Positions 1-8,090 of a DNA stretch of 26,170 bases are shown here, in pieces (the first letter of the stretch is position 1; every line of letters starts with the position of its first letter). The translations under genes were made by a program, and so were the position numbers. A model generated the notes under the pieces. The model saw only the letters and a program-made list of their open reading frames with translations. It was not told the DNA's origin and ran no database searches. Source of the DNA: an uncultured Lachnospiraceae bacterium (GTDB lineage: Bacteria > Bacillota > Clostridia > Lachnospirales > Lachnospiraceae); contig CAMWTF010000005.1 of assembly GCA_947177105.1 (NCBI GenBank), forward strand, positions 1 to 26,170, written 5' to 3'.

Positions 1-2645
1 ATGGATCCGTAGGACATGGCTCCTGTCTTGAACCGGGTCACAATGCTCTCCACCGGCTCCACGGATTCCAGCGGGACGCCTTTTTTCGGGTAGGCAAAAT
101 CCATCAGTCCCCGCAGATTTTTCACGGATTCCTCGTCATTCACCAGGGCGGTGTACTGTTTGAACAATTCGTAGTCTCCCCGCCTGGTGGACTCCTGCAG
201 CAGATGAATGGTGGCCGGGTTGTACAGATGCTCCTCGCCGCCGCTGCGCAGCTTGTGGTGGCCCGGGCTGTCCAGGGTCAGGTCATTGTAAAGCCCCAGC
301 GGATCAAAGGCCATGGAGTGCAGCCGGTCCATATCCTCCTCAATATCCTTTAAGGTAATGCCGCCCACCCGGCTCACGGTGCCTGCGAAATAGCGCTCAA
401 TCACCTCCGGATCAATGCCGATAGCCTCAAAAATCTTGGAGCCCTGATAGGACTGTATGGTACTGATGCCCATCTTGGAGGCGATCTTCACGATGCCGTG
501 GAGCACGGCGTTGTTGTAGTCGGCCACCGCCGCATAATAGTCCTTGTCCAGCATATTGTTGTCTATCAGTTCCCTGATGGACTCCTGGGCCAGATAGGGG
601 TTGATGGCACAGGCCCCATAGCCCAGCAGGGCGGCAAAATGATGCACCTCCCTGGGTTCGCCGGACTCCAGGATCAGCGCCACGCGGGTGCGCTTCTTGG
701 TGCGCACCAGATACTGGTTCAGCGCCGATACCGCCAGCAGGGAGGGGATGGCCACATGGTTCTCGTCCACACCCCTATCCGACAGGATCAGTACATTGGC
801 GCCGTCCCGGTAGGCCCGGTCCGCCTCCACATACAGCCGGTCGATGGCCCGCTCCAGGCTGGTGTTTTTATAGTAGGTGATGGGAACCACTTCCACCCGG
901 AAACCCTCCACCTTCATCTCCCTGATCTTCAGCAGATCCGTGGTGGTCAGGATGGGATTGTTCACCTTAAGCACCTTGCAGTTCTCCGGGGATTCCTGCA
1001 GCAGGTTCCCCTCCGCGCCGATGTAGACGGTGGTGGAGGTCACAATCTCCTCCCGGATGGCATCGATGGGCGGATTGGTCACCTGGGCAAAAAGCTGCTT
1101 GAAATAGTGAAACAGCGGGTGATGAGTCCTGCTCAGCACCGGCAGGGGAGTGTCCACGCCCATGGCGGCGATGGCCTCCCCGCCTTTTTCGGCCATGGGC
1201 AGGATGCTGGTCTTAAGCTCGTCATAGGTATAGCCAAAGGCTTTCTGCATCCGCTGCCTTTCCTCGTTCCCGTACTCGGGCACCCGCCGGTTGGGAATCT
1301 TTAAGTCATGAAGTTCCACCAGATTGCTGTCCAGCCACTCGCCGTAGGGCTGACGGCAGGCATAGCTTTCCTTCAGCCGGTCATCATCTATGACCTCCCC
1401 CTTCACCGTGTCCACCAGCAGCATCTTGCCGGGACGCAGGCGATCCTTTTTTATTATTTTAGCAGTATCAATGTCCAGCACCCCCACCTCCGAGGACAGG
1501 ATCAGCTGATCGTCCTCGGTAATCATATACCGGGAGGGACGCAGACCGTTGCGGTCCAGCACCGCTCCCATCACATCCCCGTCGGAGAATAGAATGGAGG
1601 CTGGGCCGTCCCAGGGCTCCATCATAGTGGCATAATACTGGTAAAAATCCCTCTTGCTCTGGGACATGGCCTTGTCACCGCTCCAGGGCTCCGGTATGGC
1701 AATCATCACCGCCAGAGGCAGTTCCACACCGCTCATCACCAAAAATTCCAGCGTGTTATCCAGCATGGCGGAATCGGATCCCGTCTTGCTGATGGCGGGC
1801 AGCACCTTGTGTAGCTGTCCTTTCAGATACTCGGAGGACATGTTTTCCTCCCTGGCCAGCATCTTGTCCGCATTGCCCCGGATGGTATTGATCTCCCCGT
1901 TATGTACAATAAAGCGGTTGGGGTGGGCCCTCTCCCAGCTGGGGTTGGTGTTGGTGGAAAAGCGGGAGTGTACCATGGCGATGGCGGAGTCAAAATCCGG
2001 GCTCTGGAGATCCGCAAAGAAAGTCCTCAGCTGCCCCACCAGGAACATGCCCTTGTACACGATGGTCCGGCTGGACAGGGACACCACATAGGTGTCATCC
2101 GTGGACTGCTCGAACACCCTTCTGGCGATGTAGAGCCTGCGGTCAAAGGCCAGACCTTTCTCCACGTCCGCCGGTTTTTCCACAAAAGCCTGCATAATGC
2201 AGGGCATACACTCCACCGCCTTGTGGCCCAGCACATTGGGGAAAGTGGGCACCTCCCTCCAGCCCAGGAACTTCAGTCCCTCTTTTTCCACAATGATCTC
2301 AAACATCTTTCTGGCCTGGTTGCGGCGCAGTTCCTCCTGCGGAAAGAAGAACATACCCACGCCATACTCCCTCTCCCCTCCGATCTGTATGCCCAGAGCC
2401 TGGGTCACTCTCCTGAAAAACCGATGGGGCACCTGGGTCAGGATGCCCACGCCGTCCCCGGTCTTGCCCTCGGCGTCCTTGCCCGCCCTGTGTTCCAGAT
2501 TCTCCACAATCTTCAGGGCATTCTCCACCGTGGCATGACTCTTCTTCCCCCTTATATTCACACAGGCCCCTATGCCGCAGTTGTCATGCTCAAACTCCTC
2601 CCGGTACAGAGGAGCCTGGGGATACTTATTTTTCACATCAAACAT
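1..2645 (-). CDS. gltB: Glutamate synthase (GOGAT) large subunit, N-terminal part, cut by window edge
   Basis: Glutamate synthase transfers the glutamine amide nitrogen to 2-oxoglutarate, giving two glutamates. The frame is open from 2645 to base 1 (881 complete codons). The start is ATG with AGGAG 8 nt upstream. A 22-residue propeptide precedes Cys23 in the segment NCGIGACV; that Cys would be the N-terminal nucleophile of the class II amidotransferase domain after processing. The amidotransferase domain (roughly 23-430) includes NGEINTIRGN and SDSAMLDN. The central domain follows, and the visible part ends in GAMSYGS, the entry to the FMN/2-oxoglutarate barrel. The family is usually about 1500 residues, so around 600 lie outside the window. 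The long leader holds a palindromic repeat and a terminator-like hairpin downstream of a promoter, which suggests regulated expression. Identification is secure. Confidence 0.96.
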   Translation of the reverse strand, partial: MFDVKNKYPQAPLYREEFEHDNCGIGACVNIRGKKSHATVENALKIVENLEHRAGKDAEGKTGDGVGILTQVPHRFFRRVTQALGIQIGGEREYGVGMFFFPQEELRRNQARKMFEIIVEKEGLKFLGWREVPTFPNVLGHKAVECMPCIMQAFVEKPADVEKGLAFDRRLYIARRVFEQSTDDTYVVSLSSRTIVYKGMFLVGQLRTFFADLQSPDFDSAIAMVHSRFSTNTNPSWERAHPNRFIVHNGEINTIRGNADKMLAREENMSSEYLKGQLHKVLPAISKTGSDSAMLDNTLEFLVMSGVELPLAVMIAIPEPWSGDKAMSQSKRDFYQYYATMMEPWDGPASILFSDGDVMGAVLDRNGLRPSRYMITEDDQLILSSEVGVLDIDTAKIIKKDRLRPGKMLLVDTVKGEVIDDDRLKESYACRQPYGEWLDSNLVELHDLKIPNRRVPEYGNEERQRMQKAFGYTYDELKTSILPMAEKGGEAIAAMGVDTPLPVLSRTHHPLFHYFKQLFAQVTNPPIDAIREEIVTSTTVYIGAEGNLLQESPENCKVLKVNNPILTTTDLLKIREMKVEGFRVEVVPITYYKNTSLERAIDRLYVEADRAYRDGANVLILSDRGVDENHVAIPSLLAVSALNQYLVRTKKRTRVALILESGEPREVHHFAALLGYGACAINPYLAQESIRELIDNNMLDKDYYAAVADYNNAVLHGIVKIASKMGISTIQSYQGSKIFEAIGIDPEVIERYFAGTVSRVGGITLKDIEEDMDRLHSMAFDPLGLYNDLTLDSPGHHKLRSGGEEHLYNPATIHLLQESTRRGDYELFKQYTALVNDEESVKNLRGLMDFAYPKKGVPLESVEPVESIVTRFKTGAMSYGS

Positions 2646-2668
2646 ATTCTGTTCTCCTTTCTATTTAG

Positions 2669-2772
2669 AGTTCCGCATGTTCCCTACAAGCACACAAGTC
2701 AGGTGATCCATATCAGGCCGCTTTTAGGCGTCCTGATATGGATCAGTGTACTTTCCGGGAACATGCTGTTTT
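2669..2772 (-). repeat. Palindromic leader element, copy A (gltB leader)
   Basis: Outer arms are gcatgttccc (2675-2684) and gggaacatgc (2757-2766), a perfect 10-bp inverted repeat. Inside it, tgatccatatcagg and cctgatatggatca form a 14-bp stem, and AAGTACAC can pair with GTGTGCTT. The minus-strand RNA would fold into a long bulged hairpin ending a few bases before the gltB Shine-Dalgarno. The same layout and arm consensus recur upstream of three other genes in the window. The flank ctatttagagttccgcat (2661-2678) is shared exactly with copy D. Confidence 0.8.
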
Positions 2773-2787
2773 AAAGATCTTGGGCTC

Positions 2788-2817
2788 TTCCGCTTTGCAT
2801 GTTCCCTACAAGCGCAC
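2788..2817 (-). repeat. Half copy of the palindromic leader element beside copy A
   Basis: Minus-strand GTGCGCTTGTAGGGAACATGC repeats the 3' arm of copy A (GTGTGCTTGTAGGGAACATGC) with one difference. Similarity continues for a few bases into the adjacent terminator: GACTTGTG in copy A corresponds to GACTTTTTTGTG here. The central arm of copy A (2757-2766) can therefore pair with either flanking arm, which gives two mutually exclusive folds. Confidence 0.65.
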
Positions 2818-2859
2818 AAAAAAGTCGCAATGGGGCCTTTATGCACCTCATTGCGACTT
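2818..2859 (-). terminator. Rho-independent terminator or attenuator between the HAD-CPBP gene and gltB
   Basis: On the minus strand, AAGTCGCAATG pairs with CATTGCGACTT (11 bp, 2822-2832 with 2849-2859) around a 16-nt loop that can close further. The stem is followed by a run of six T (2823-2818). It could simply end the mraY-greA-HAD operon. However, a promoter at 2871-2899 fires into it, so it may act as a leader terminator for gltB. Confidence 0.8.
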
Positions 2860-2870
2860 ACTTAACGTAT

Positions 2871-2899
2871 ACTATACATCCTTTTTTCCGATCTGTAAA
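2871..2899 (-). promoter_or_regulatory. Promoter-like -35/-10 pair just before the leader terminator of gltB
   Basis: On the minus strand, TTTACA (2899-2894) is separated by 17 nt from TATAGT (2876-2871), a good match to the housekeeping sigma consensus. The expected start near 2864 is only about five bases before the terminator stem. I see no other convincing promoter between the terminator and gltB. Confidence 0.6.
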
Positions 2900-2925
2900 T
2901 AAAAACTTTTTAGAAAGTTGTCAGA

Positions 2926-4452
2926 TTATTCCACAACCGGGCCTTTTAACTTTCTTTTGTCAGAATCCAGCAGTTTGATTCCCACTATTGTCACCGCCGC
3001 ACATACAATAGCGGCGGGCCAGCTTCGGATAACGGTGGTCGACAAACTGGTATTGCTGAGTATATAAGCCAGGCAGTTGGCCAGCATATGCACCAGCGCC
3101 GGCCAGAAGAAGTTGCCGAAATACTCATATAAATATGCGAGCAGCAAGCCCATGATAAATCCATACCCGCCCTGGACCGGATTCATGTGATACAGGCCAA
3201 ACAATAAAGCGGATATCAGCATGGCCAGGGGCAGCTTGTAGCCCCTTTTCAATTCATTATATATAATCCCACGAAATACCAGCTCCTCCGCCAAAGGGGA
3301 GACGATACCATAACAGATCAGGCCCACCGCCAGAGAAGCGGACAGCTGGCCTGCCGCCACAGCCTGGTAAGCCGCGGAGTTGTCGATGATGCCTGTCAGA
3401 TCGAACAGTAAATTCAGTCCCAGCACAGCGCCGCCGCTGACCAGCAGGGCAATGATATAGTTCAAAGGGCGCTCCCTGCGCAGATGGCTCAGAGCCATGC
3501 GCTTTTTGGCCTCCCGAAGCACGGGACGGGCTGTGGGAAACAGGGCCAGCCCCGCCACCGCATAGGACAGAGCGCTCATAAGGGCGCCCAGATTGCCTGT
3601 ATACCCCAGTTCCCCGGTTTCCGCCTCCCGGTAGTAGAGCCATTGCCATAGCCCCTGGGGCGCCATGGGTTCCACCGTCATCGCCAGCCACATGACTCCA
3701 TAGGAGGCCGCCTGCCGGATCATCAGAAACAACAGGAAGGGAAACAGCATGGGCCCGATGGCGCCCATAAAGCCCTTCGGGCGCACCTCGCACAGTTCCC
3801 GCAGCAAAAACTCCTGCAGCTCCTCCACACTCTCCACAATATAGTCCGCATGAGCCTCCCGCAGTTCCTCCATGCCGCCATAGCCATAAGTCACGCCCAC
3901 GCTCTCCACCTTCATGGCACGGGCGCCTTCCACGTCAAACCGGCGGTCACCGATCATATATACCTCATGGTAAAGGATAGGCTTTGCCCCAAAAAGCTGC
4001 CGCAGAGCTTCCATCACCACCTGGTCCTTGCTGGTACGGCTGCCGTCTAACTCGCTGCCCACCACCGCCTTAAAATATTGACGGATACCGAAATGCTCCA
4101 GAATTTTCTCCACAAAAACCGTGGGTTTGCTGGAGGCCACAGCCAGGCGAAATCCCTTTTCGCAAAGCATCTGCAGCATAGAGGCCATGCCTGGATAGAT
4201 TTCATTCTCGTAGAGTCCCTTGTCACTGAAGCGCTCCCGATATTTCTCCACAGCCGCCTGGGCCCGCTCCTCGTCCAAACCGTAAAACTCCATAAAGCTT
4301 TCCTTAAGCGGCGGCCCGATAAAGGGCTCCAGCTTGTCCAGATCCGGCTCCTCGATACCGATACTATGTAGTGCATACTGCACACAGGAAGTAATCCCCA
4401 CCTTGGGATCCGTCAAAGTGCCGTCCAAATCAAACAAAAAATATTTTTTCAT
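2926..4452 (-). CDS. HAD-family phosphatase fused to a CPBP-family membrane protease domain
   Basis: This 508-residue protein joins two normally separate modules. Residues 1-215 form a phosphoglycolate-phosphatase-like HAD domain: nucleophile motif FDLDGT (Asp8, Asp10), motif II ASSKP (106-110), SKD (141-143), and acidic motif GDRRFD (168-173). Residues from about 228 are hydrophobic and carry CPBP (CAAX-protease-like, Abi) signatures: AEELVFRG with Glu389, Glu390 and Arg394; YHMNP with His422; and HMLAN with His455 and Asn459. There are several predicted membrane spans, so the HAD domain is probably cytoplasmic and tethered to the membrane. The gene starts 4 nt after greA stops and its AGGAG overlaps the last greA codons, so the two are likely co-translated. 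Neither domain lacks key residues. The substrates are unknown. Confidence 0.88.
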   Translation of the reverse strand: MKKYFLFDLDGTLTDPKVGITSCVQYALHSIGIEEPDLDKLEPFIGPPLKESFMEFYGLDEERAQAAVEKYRERFSDKGLYENEIYPGMASMLQMLCEKGFRLAVASSKPTVFVEKILEHFGIRQYFKAVVGSELDGSRTSKDQVVMEALRQLFGAKPILYHEVYMIGDRRFDVEGARAMKVESVGVTYGYGGMEELREAHADYIVESVEELQEFLLRELCEVRPKGFMGAIGPMLFPFLLFLMIRQAASYGVMWLAMTVEPMAPQGLWQWLYYREAETGELGYTGNLGALMSALSYAVAGLALFPTARPVLREAKKRMALSHLRRERPLNYIIALLVSGGAVLGLNLLFDLTGIIDNSAAYQAVAAGQLSASLAVGLICYGIVSPLAEELVFRGIIYNELKRGYKLPLAMLISALLFGLYHMNPVQGGYGFIMGLLLAYLYEYFGNFFWPALVHMLANCLAYILSNTSLSTTVIRSWPAAIVCAAVTIVGIKLLDSDKRKLKGPVVE

Positions 4453-4456
4453 CTTC

Positions 4457-4960
4457 TTAAAAACTCCTCAGCTTTACGCTGTCATCGTCCTCTGTATTCT
4501 CAATCTCTCTGATTTTCACATCATAGCCGATGGCATCATTCACCTGCACATGTACCACATCTCCCACTCGGTGCCCCAACAAGGCTCTGCCCAGCGGAGA
4601 CTCATTGCTGATCAGTCCCTCCAGTGAATTTCCCCGGACCGTGGTGACAATCCGGTACTTCTCCACGCTGCCGTCATCCAGCATCTCCACGGTCACCGTG
4701 TTATTCATACCCACCTCATCCTCCGCCGAGGCATCCGAGATCACCTGGGCCGTGCGGATCATTCGCTCCAGATACCGTATCCGGCTCTCATTCTGATTCT
4801 TGGCCTTCTTGGCCGCATAATACTCAAAATTCTCGCTGAGATCCCCGTGGGCCCTGGCCTCCTTCACATCCTCCAGCAGCTTAGGCCGCACCACCAGCCG
4901 CCGATGCTCAATCTCCTCCTCCATCTTCCGTATATCGCTCGTTGTCAATTTGTCGTACAT
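4457..4960 (-). CDS. greA: Transcription elongation factor GreA
   Basis: GreA enters the secondary channel of RNA polymerase and stimulates cleavage of backtracked transcripts. The 167-residue product has the usual length, an N-terminal coiled coil, and the tip motif ARAHGDLSENFEYYAA with Asp40 and Glu43, equivalent to the Mg-binding acidic pair. The C-terminal FKBP-like domain carries NESPLGRALLGHRVGD. The ATG at 4960 follows AGAGGAAAGT. The gene lies 22 nt after a mraY-like gene and 4 nt before the HAD-CPBP gene, which suggests a three-gene operon. The extra acidic tail (ENTEDDDSVKL) is a minor difference. Lachnospiraceae often carry more than one GreA/GreB-type factor, and I cannot tell whether this is the only one. 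Confidence 0.94.
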   Translation of the reverse strand: MYDKLTTSDIRKMEEEIEHRRLVVRPKLLEDVKEARAHGDLSENFEYYAAKKAKNQNESRIRYLERMIRTAQVISDASAEDEVGMNNTVTVEMLDDGSVEKYRIVTTVRGNSLEGLISNESPLGRALLGHRVGDVVHVQVNDAIGYDVKIREIENTEDDDSVKLRSF

Positions 4961-4982
4961 ACTTTCCTCTTTTCTGCGCAGG

Positions 4983-5945
4983 CTACTTCACTGCATAAAT
5001 CACCGCCACCGCCAATATAATTTGAATAATCGCAAACCGGAACACCGTCTGCGTATTCGACCAATCCCACACCTTCCGCACATGGTCATGCAGCGGCGTC
5101 CGCACATGCGTCAGGATATGGATCTTCAGAAAGCGCAGCAGCGCCACCTTCAAAAGTCCCAGCCCGCCGTCCAGGATCAGCACCAACGCCACCGGAATAT
5201 ACAGGAAGGGACATCCCGTCTTCAAGATAGAGATGCTGATGAACAGGCCCATAGCCCTGGAACCCGCATCTCCCATCAGCAGACGGCTGGGCGTGGCATT
5301 GTACCACAGATACCCCAGGATGCAGACCGCAAAGAGCAGAATCATAAAAGAGAAATCTCCTGCCAGAGCCTTCATCTGGTCAATGACATAGATAGACATC
5401 AGCGTAATGATTGTCAACGTGCCCGACAATCCATCCACACCGTCGGAACAGTTGGTCACATTCACCGAGGTCCACACCAGCACCACCGTCAGCAGGGCAA
5501 AAACCACCGGCGGCATCGTAAATTTAACGCCGAACATGGCCAGTTCCACCACGCTGGAATTGTAGTGCAGAAATGTGATGGCCACCAAAGCCGCCACACA
5601 GAGATCCAGAAATCCCTTCTTGTACTCCCCCCAGGGGCTCTTGGAGGCATCGTCCAGAAAACCTGTCATCATGCAGATTATCACCAGCACCAGGTAAATG
5701 CCGTTCTCCATAGAGAAAGGGACAAACAGCACTGCCGCCACCACAAAGGCCAGCACGAAGATAATGCCCGCTCCTCTGGGCTTGCCCGCCGAGAGCTTGC
5801 CGTCATGGGCAAAATCCCGCCCTGCGTCCTTGGGCAGATAGGCTCCCAGCCTGGAGATGGCGACGATGGTCGCCAGCAACGCAAACAAGATTCCCACAAA
5901 TGCGGCGAGGGAGGCATAGCCCTCTGGTATCAGCCTATGTATCAT
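4983..5945 (-). CDS. mraY: MraY-like phospho-N-acetylmuramoyl-pentapeptide transferase
   Basis: MraY transfers phospho-MurNAc-pentapeptide to undecaprenyl phosphate, making lipid I at the cytoplasmic membrane. The 320-residue product is strongly hydrophobic, with about ten predicted spans. Family motifs are FLDD (Asp98, Asp99), NCSDGVDG (165-172), and NATPSRLLMGDAGS with Asp226. The histidine motif reads PLHDH (284-288), where typical MraY has three consecutive histidines. The N-terminal substrate motif AGKPRGAGI also departs from the usual GTPTMGG form. The gene is not in a division/cell-wall cluster but beside greA. It may be a second, divergent paralogue or a related polyprenyl-phosphate sugar-phosphate transferase. 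The ATG at 5945 has an AAAAGG ribosome binding site. Confidence 0.8.
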   Translation of the reverse strand: MIHRLIPEGYASLAAFVGILFALLATIVAISRLGAYLPKDAGRDFAHDGKLSAGKPRGAGIIFVLAFVVAAVLFVPFSMENGIYLVLVIICMMTGFLDDASKSPWGEYKKGFLDLCVAALVAITFLHYNSSVVELAMFGVKFTMPPVVFALLTVVLVWTSVNVTNCSDGVDGLSGTLTIITLMSIYVIDQMKALAGDFSFMILLFAVCILGYLWYNATPSRLLMGDAGSRAMGLFISISILKTGCPFLYIPVALVLILDGGLGLLKVALLRFLKIHILTHVRTPLHDHVRKVWDWSNTQTVFRFAIIQIILAVAVIYAVK

Positions 5946-5984
5946 AGTCCTTTTCCCCTTTTCCCGTAAACTTAAGTCAACTAT

Positions 5985-5990
5985 AGTATA
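5985..5990 (-). promoter_or_regulatory. Possible -10 box for the mraY-greA-HAD operon
   Basis: Minus-strand TATACT lies 40 nt before the mraY start, between that gene and the terminator of the GGDEF gene. No good -35 hexamer sits at the right distance, so this rests on the -10 match and the position alone. Confidence 0.35.
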
Positions 5991-6005
5991 GCCTATTTTC
6001 CCTCA

Positions 6006-6037
6006 TAATAAAAGAGCCAACTTGAAAATGCCGGCTC
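6006..6037 (-). terminator. Terminator of the LacI-type/GGDEF gene
   Basis: On the minus strand, GAGCCGGC (6037-6030) pairs with GTTGGCTC (6021-6014) over 8 bp, including two G-T pairs. The loop is 8 nt and TTTTATTAT follows. It lies just after the stop codon at 6091, so it separates the sugar-utilisation block from the mraY operon. Confidence 0.7.
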
Positions 6038-6090
6038 CCTTACATCGCCTTTTTTCTCGCCTGGCCGCATCGGAAACCCCCGGAGCGCAG

Positions 6091-8031
6091 CTATATCAGC
6101 CCCTGGGCCTTCTTATGGCTGTACTTGCAGGCGTACATCAGGTCATCCGCTTTTTTCAGGAAATAATCCAGACTGTGCCCCTGGACGCAATCCGTGTAGG
6201 AACCAATGCTGGCCTGGATCTCGTATACTTTGTTGGATATCTTATTATATTCACAGATTCCCTGTTCAATGCAATCTACAATCTCCCGGGTGCGGCCCCC
6301 TATGTCTTTCCCGGCAAAGGCAACCAGGAACTCGTCGCCGCCGATTCTGGCCGCAAACTCCTGCTTCAGGCTGCTTCGGATGATGCTGCCCAGGCTGTGC
6401 AGGGCTTCATCCCCCTCCGCATGACCATATGTATCGTTGATCCGTTTCAAACCGTCCATATCCAGGGAGATAATGGACAGATCCAAGTCCTCCGCCTTCT
6501 CCAGCAGCTGGTTCACCTTGAGGTAAAATCCGTTGCGGTTATACAGCCCTGTGAGCAGATCCTCCATATACATCTTCATCAGCTGGTTCTGGGAACGTTG
6601 CAGCTCCATCAGATGCCGAAAACTGGCCAGAAAGGCGGAATATCCCACAAACCAGAACCGTTCTATATCCAGAGTGGCCACCGTGTATCCGATACTTCTG
6701 CCCTGCAGATGCACGGTATTGACCAGCAGGAAATCATTTTGCTCCAGCTGGTCATGCAGATCCGGCAGAATCCTCCCGAACTCTATTTCCTCCCAATAAT
6801 GAGCCTCCGCCTTCCCAACTTCCGCTCCGGCGCCGTCCACATTATGATAGTGCAGCACCTTCACCACAGGCGTATAGTCCGCCTCCATGTCTTCTTTTTT
6901 CTGTTTGCCAAAGCCGATGGATTCTTTCTCCAAAAAGCCCTCGTTTGCACAGAACCAGAAATCCTTGTACCACAGCAATCCCATGAACTCCGGCACCACC
7001 TGCAAGGCTTCCTCCAGCTGCTTGAGCGTACCGATGTTCACCACCATCTGATTCAAATCTCCCTGGTATTTCAGCAAATGGTGCAGTTCCCTTTTCAGAG
7101 AAACCATCTCCACGGAAACACTCTGGCTTTCCGGACCCTTGCACCCGCAGGAATGCCCGATGCGCATCTCGTTGTAAATGGGAATTGGGTCCTTCAGATA
7201 AGCCTCCGGGCAGCCCTCGTCTATAATTCGGAACGCAGTCTCCACAAGCCCTTCCACATTATAGATTCCCGTGGTCAGCCGGGGCTGGTGATAACGCTCC
7301 ATCTCCAGGCCGTCGAAACCGCTGACGGCGATATCCTCCGGGACCCTGTATCCCCACTCCCGCAAGCAATTGCACACCTCCAGCGCCATGGAATCGTTGG
7401 CGCAGATGATGGCCTCGGGCACTTCCAGCCCCTCTTTAATCTCCTGAAACATCTGCTCCATGGCCCTGCGGCAGGGCTCCTCCCAGAAATAACCATGATA
7501 GATTCGGCATTGCTCTTGGGGCACTCCCACAGCCTGCATGGCATCCAGATACACCAGCTCCCTCTCCCTGGAAAAACTGTTGCCCGGCATACCGCCCATG
7601 AAGTAAACCCTGCGATAGCCATGGAACCCTACCATATGCTCCACGATCTTCTGAAAGCAGTCCCCATAATCCATCACCAGATTGACGCAGCCCTCAAAGC
7701 TCTTATCCACCGTGATCACAGGCACCCCGGCCGCTTGGGCGCGCCCCACCAGCGCCAGCTGCTCCTCGTCCAGCTTAAAAGACTCCGACATCAAAATGAT
7801 GGCGTCGAACTGCTCCACGCTTACCGCCGCAAAGATTTTCTGCTCGCCCTTGTCATTGATATCATTGAAGTAGAAATCCGCCAGCGTGGAAAAAAACACC
7901 ACTTTACTGTTATGCAGACGGCTTTTCTCCACCACCTGCTTCATGATCCGCTGCTCTTCATCCTTGAAAAAATTGGCAAATATAAACGCAATCACCTTAT
8001 AGGATTTACCGTCAGAATATTTTCCCTCCAT
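6091..8031 (-). CDS. Cytoplasmic LacI-type ligand-sensing diguanylate cyclase (GGDEF)
   Basis: This 646-residue protein is predicted to make cyclic di-GMP in response to a small ligand, probably a sugar. Residues about 10-295 look like the periplasmic-binding-protein fold of LacI/GalR regulators (e.g. CANDSMALEV, PEDIAVSGFDG), but there is no helix-turn-helix and no signal peptide. A middle region (300-480) of uncertain fold follows, then a GGDEF domain (488-645) with DLLTGLYNR, DMDGLKRINDTYGH and an intact GGDEF (564-568). The position of the product-inhibition RxxD site reads LKQE, so feedback control may be absent. The ATG at 8031 is chosen because AAGGGAG lies 6 nt upstream. An in-frame start at 8166 would translate the palindromic repeat. 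The gene is downstream of GH3 and GH2 genes, consistent with sensing of their products. Confidence 0.88.
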   Translation of the reverse strand: MEGKYSDGKSYKVIAFIFANFFKDEEQRIMKQVVEKSRLHNSKVVFFSTLADFYFNDINDKGEQKIFAAVSVEQFDAIILMSESFKLDEEQLALVGRAQAAGVPVITVDKSFEGCVNLVMDYGDCFQKIVEHMVGFHGYRRVYFMGGMPGNSFSRERELVYLDAMQAVGVPQEQCRIYHGYFWEEPCRRAMEQMFQEIKEGLEVPEAIICANDSMALEVCNCLREWGYRVPEDIAVSGFDGLEMERYHQPRLTTGIYNVEGLVETAFRIIDEGCPEAYLKDPIPIYNEMRIGHSCGCKGPESQSVSVEMVSLKRELHHLLKYQGDLNQMVVNIGTLKQLEEALQVVPEFMGLLWYKDFWFCANEGFLEKESIGFGKQKKEDMEADYTPVVKVLHYHNVDGAGAEVGKAEAHYWEEIEFGRILPDLHDQLEQNDFLLVNTVHLQGRSIGYTVATLDIERFWFVGYSAFLASFRHLMELQRSQNQLMKMYMEDLLTGLYNRNGFYLKVNQLLEKAEDLDLSIISLDMDGLKRINDTYGHAEGDEALHSLGSIIRSSLKQEFAARIGGDEFLVAFAGKDIGGRTREIVDCIEQGICEYNKISNKVYEIQASIGSYTDCVQGHSLDYFLKKADDLMYACKYSHKKAQGLI

Positions 8032-8090
8032 GTCATGCTCCCTTCTGTCGTCTACTGTCGGCTTACATTTCATTTGCTCGCTTATTTTAT

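Noticed and set aside
498..2774. Several plus-strand open frames over gltB
   Set aside because: The minus strand reads continuously as glutamate synthase with conserved motifs. The plus-strand frames have no ribosome binding sites or domains.
2646..2925. Glutamine riboswitch or T-box in the gltB leader
   Set aside because: I could not find the conserved glnA-motif core or a T-box sequence. The leader is explained by a promoter, a terminator stem and the palindromic repeats.
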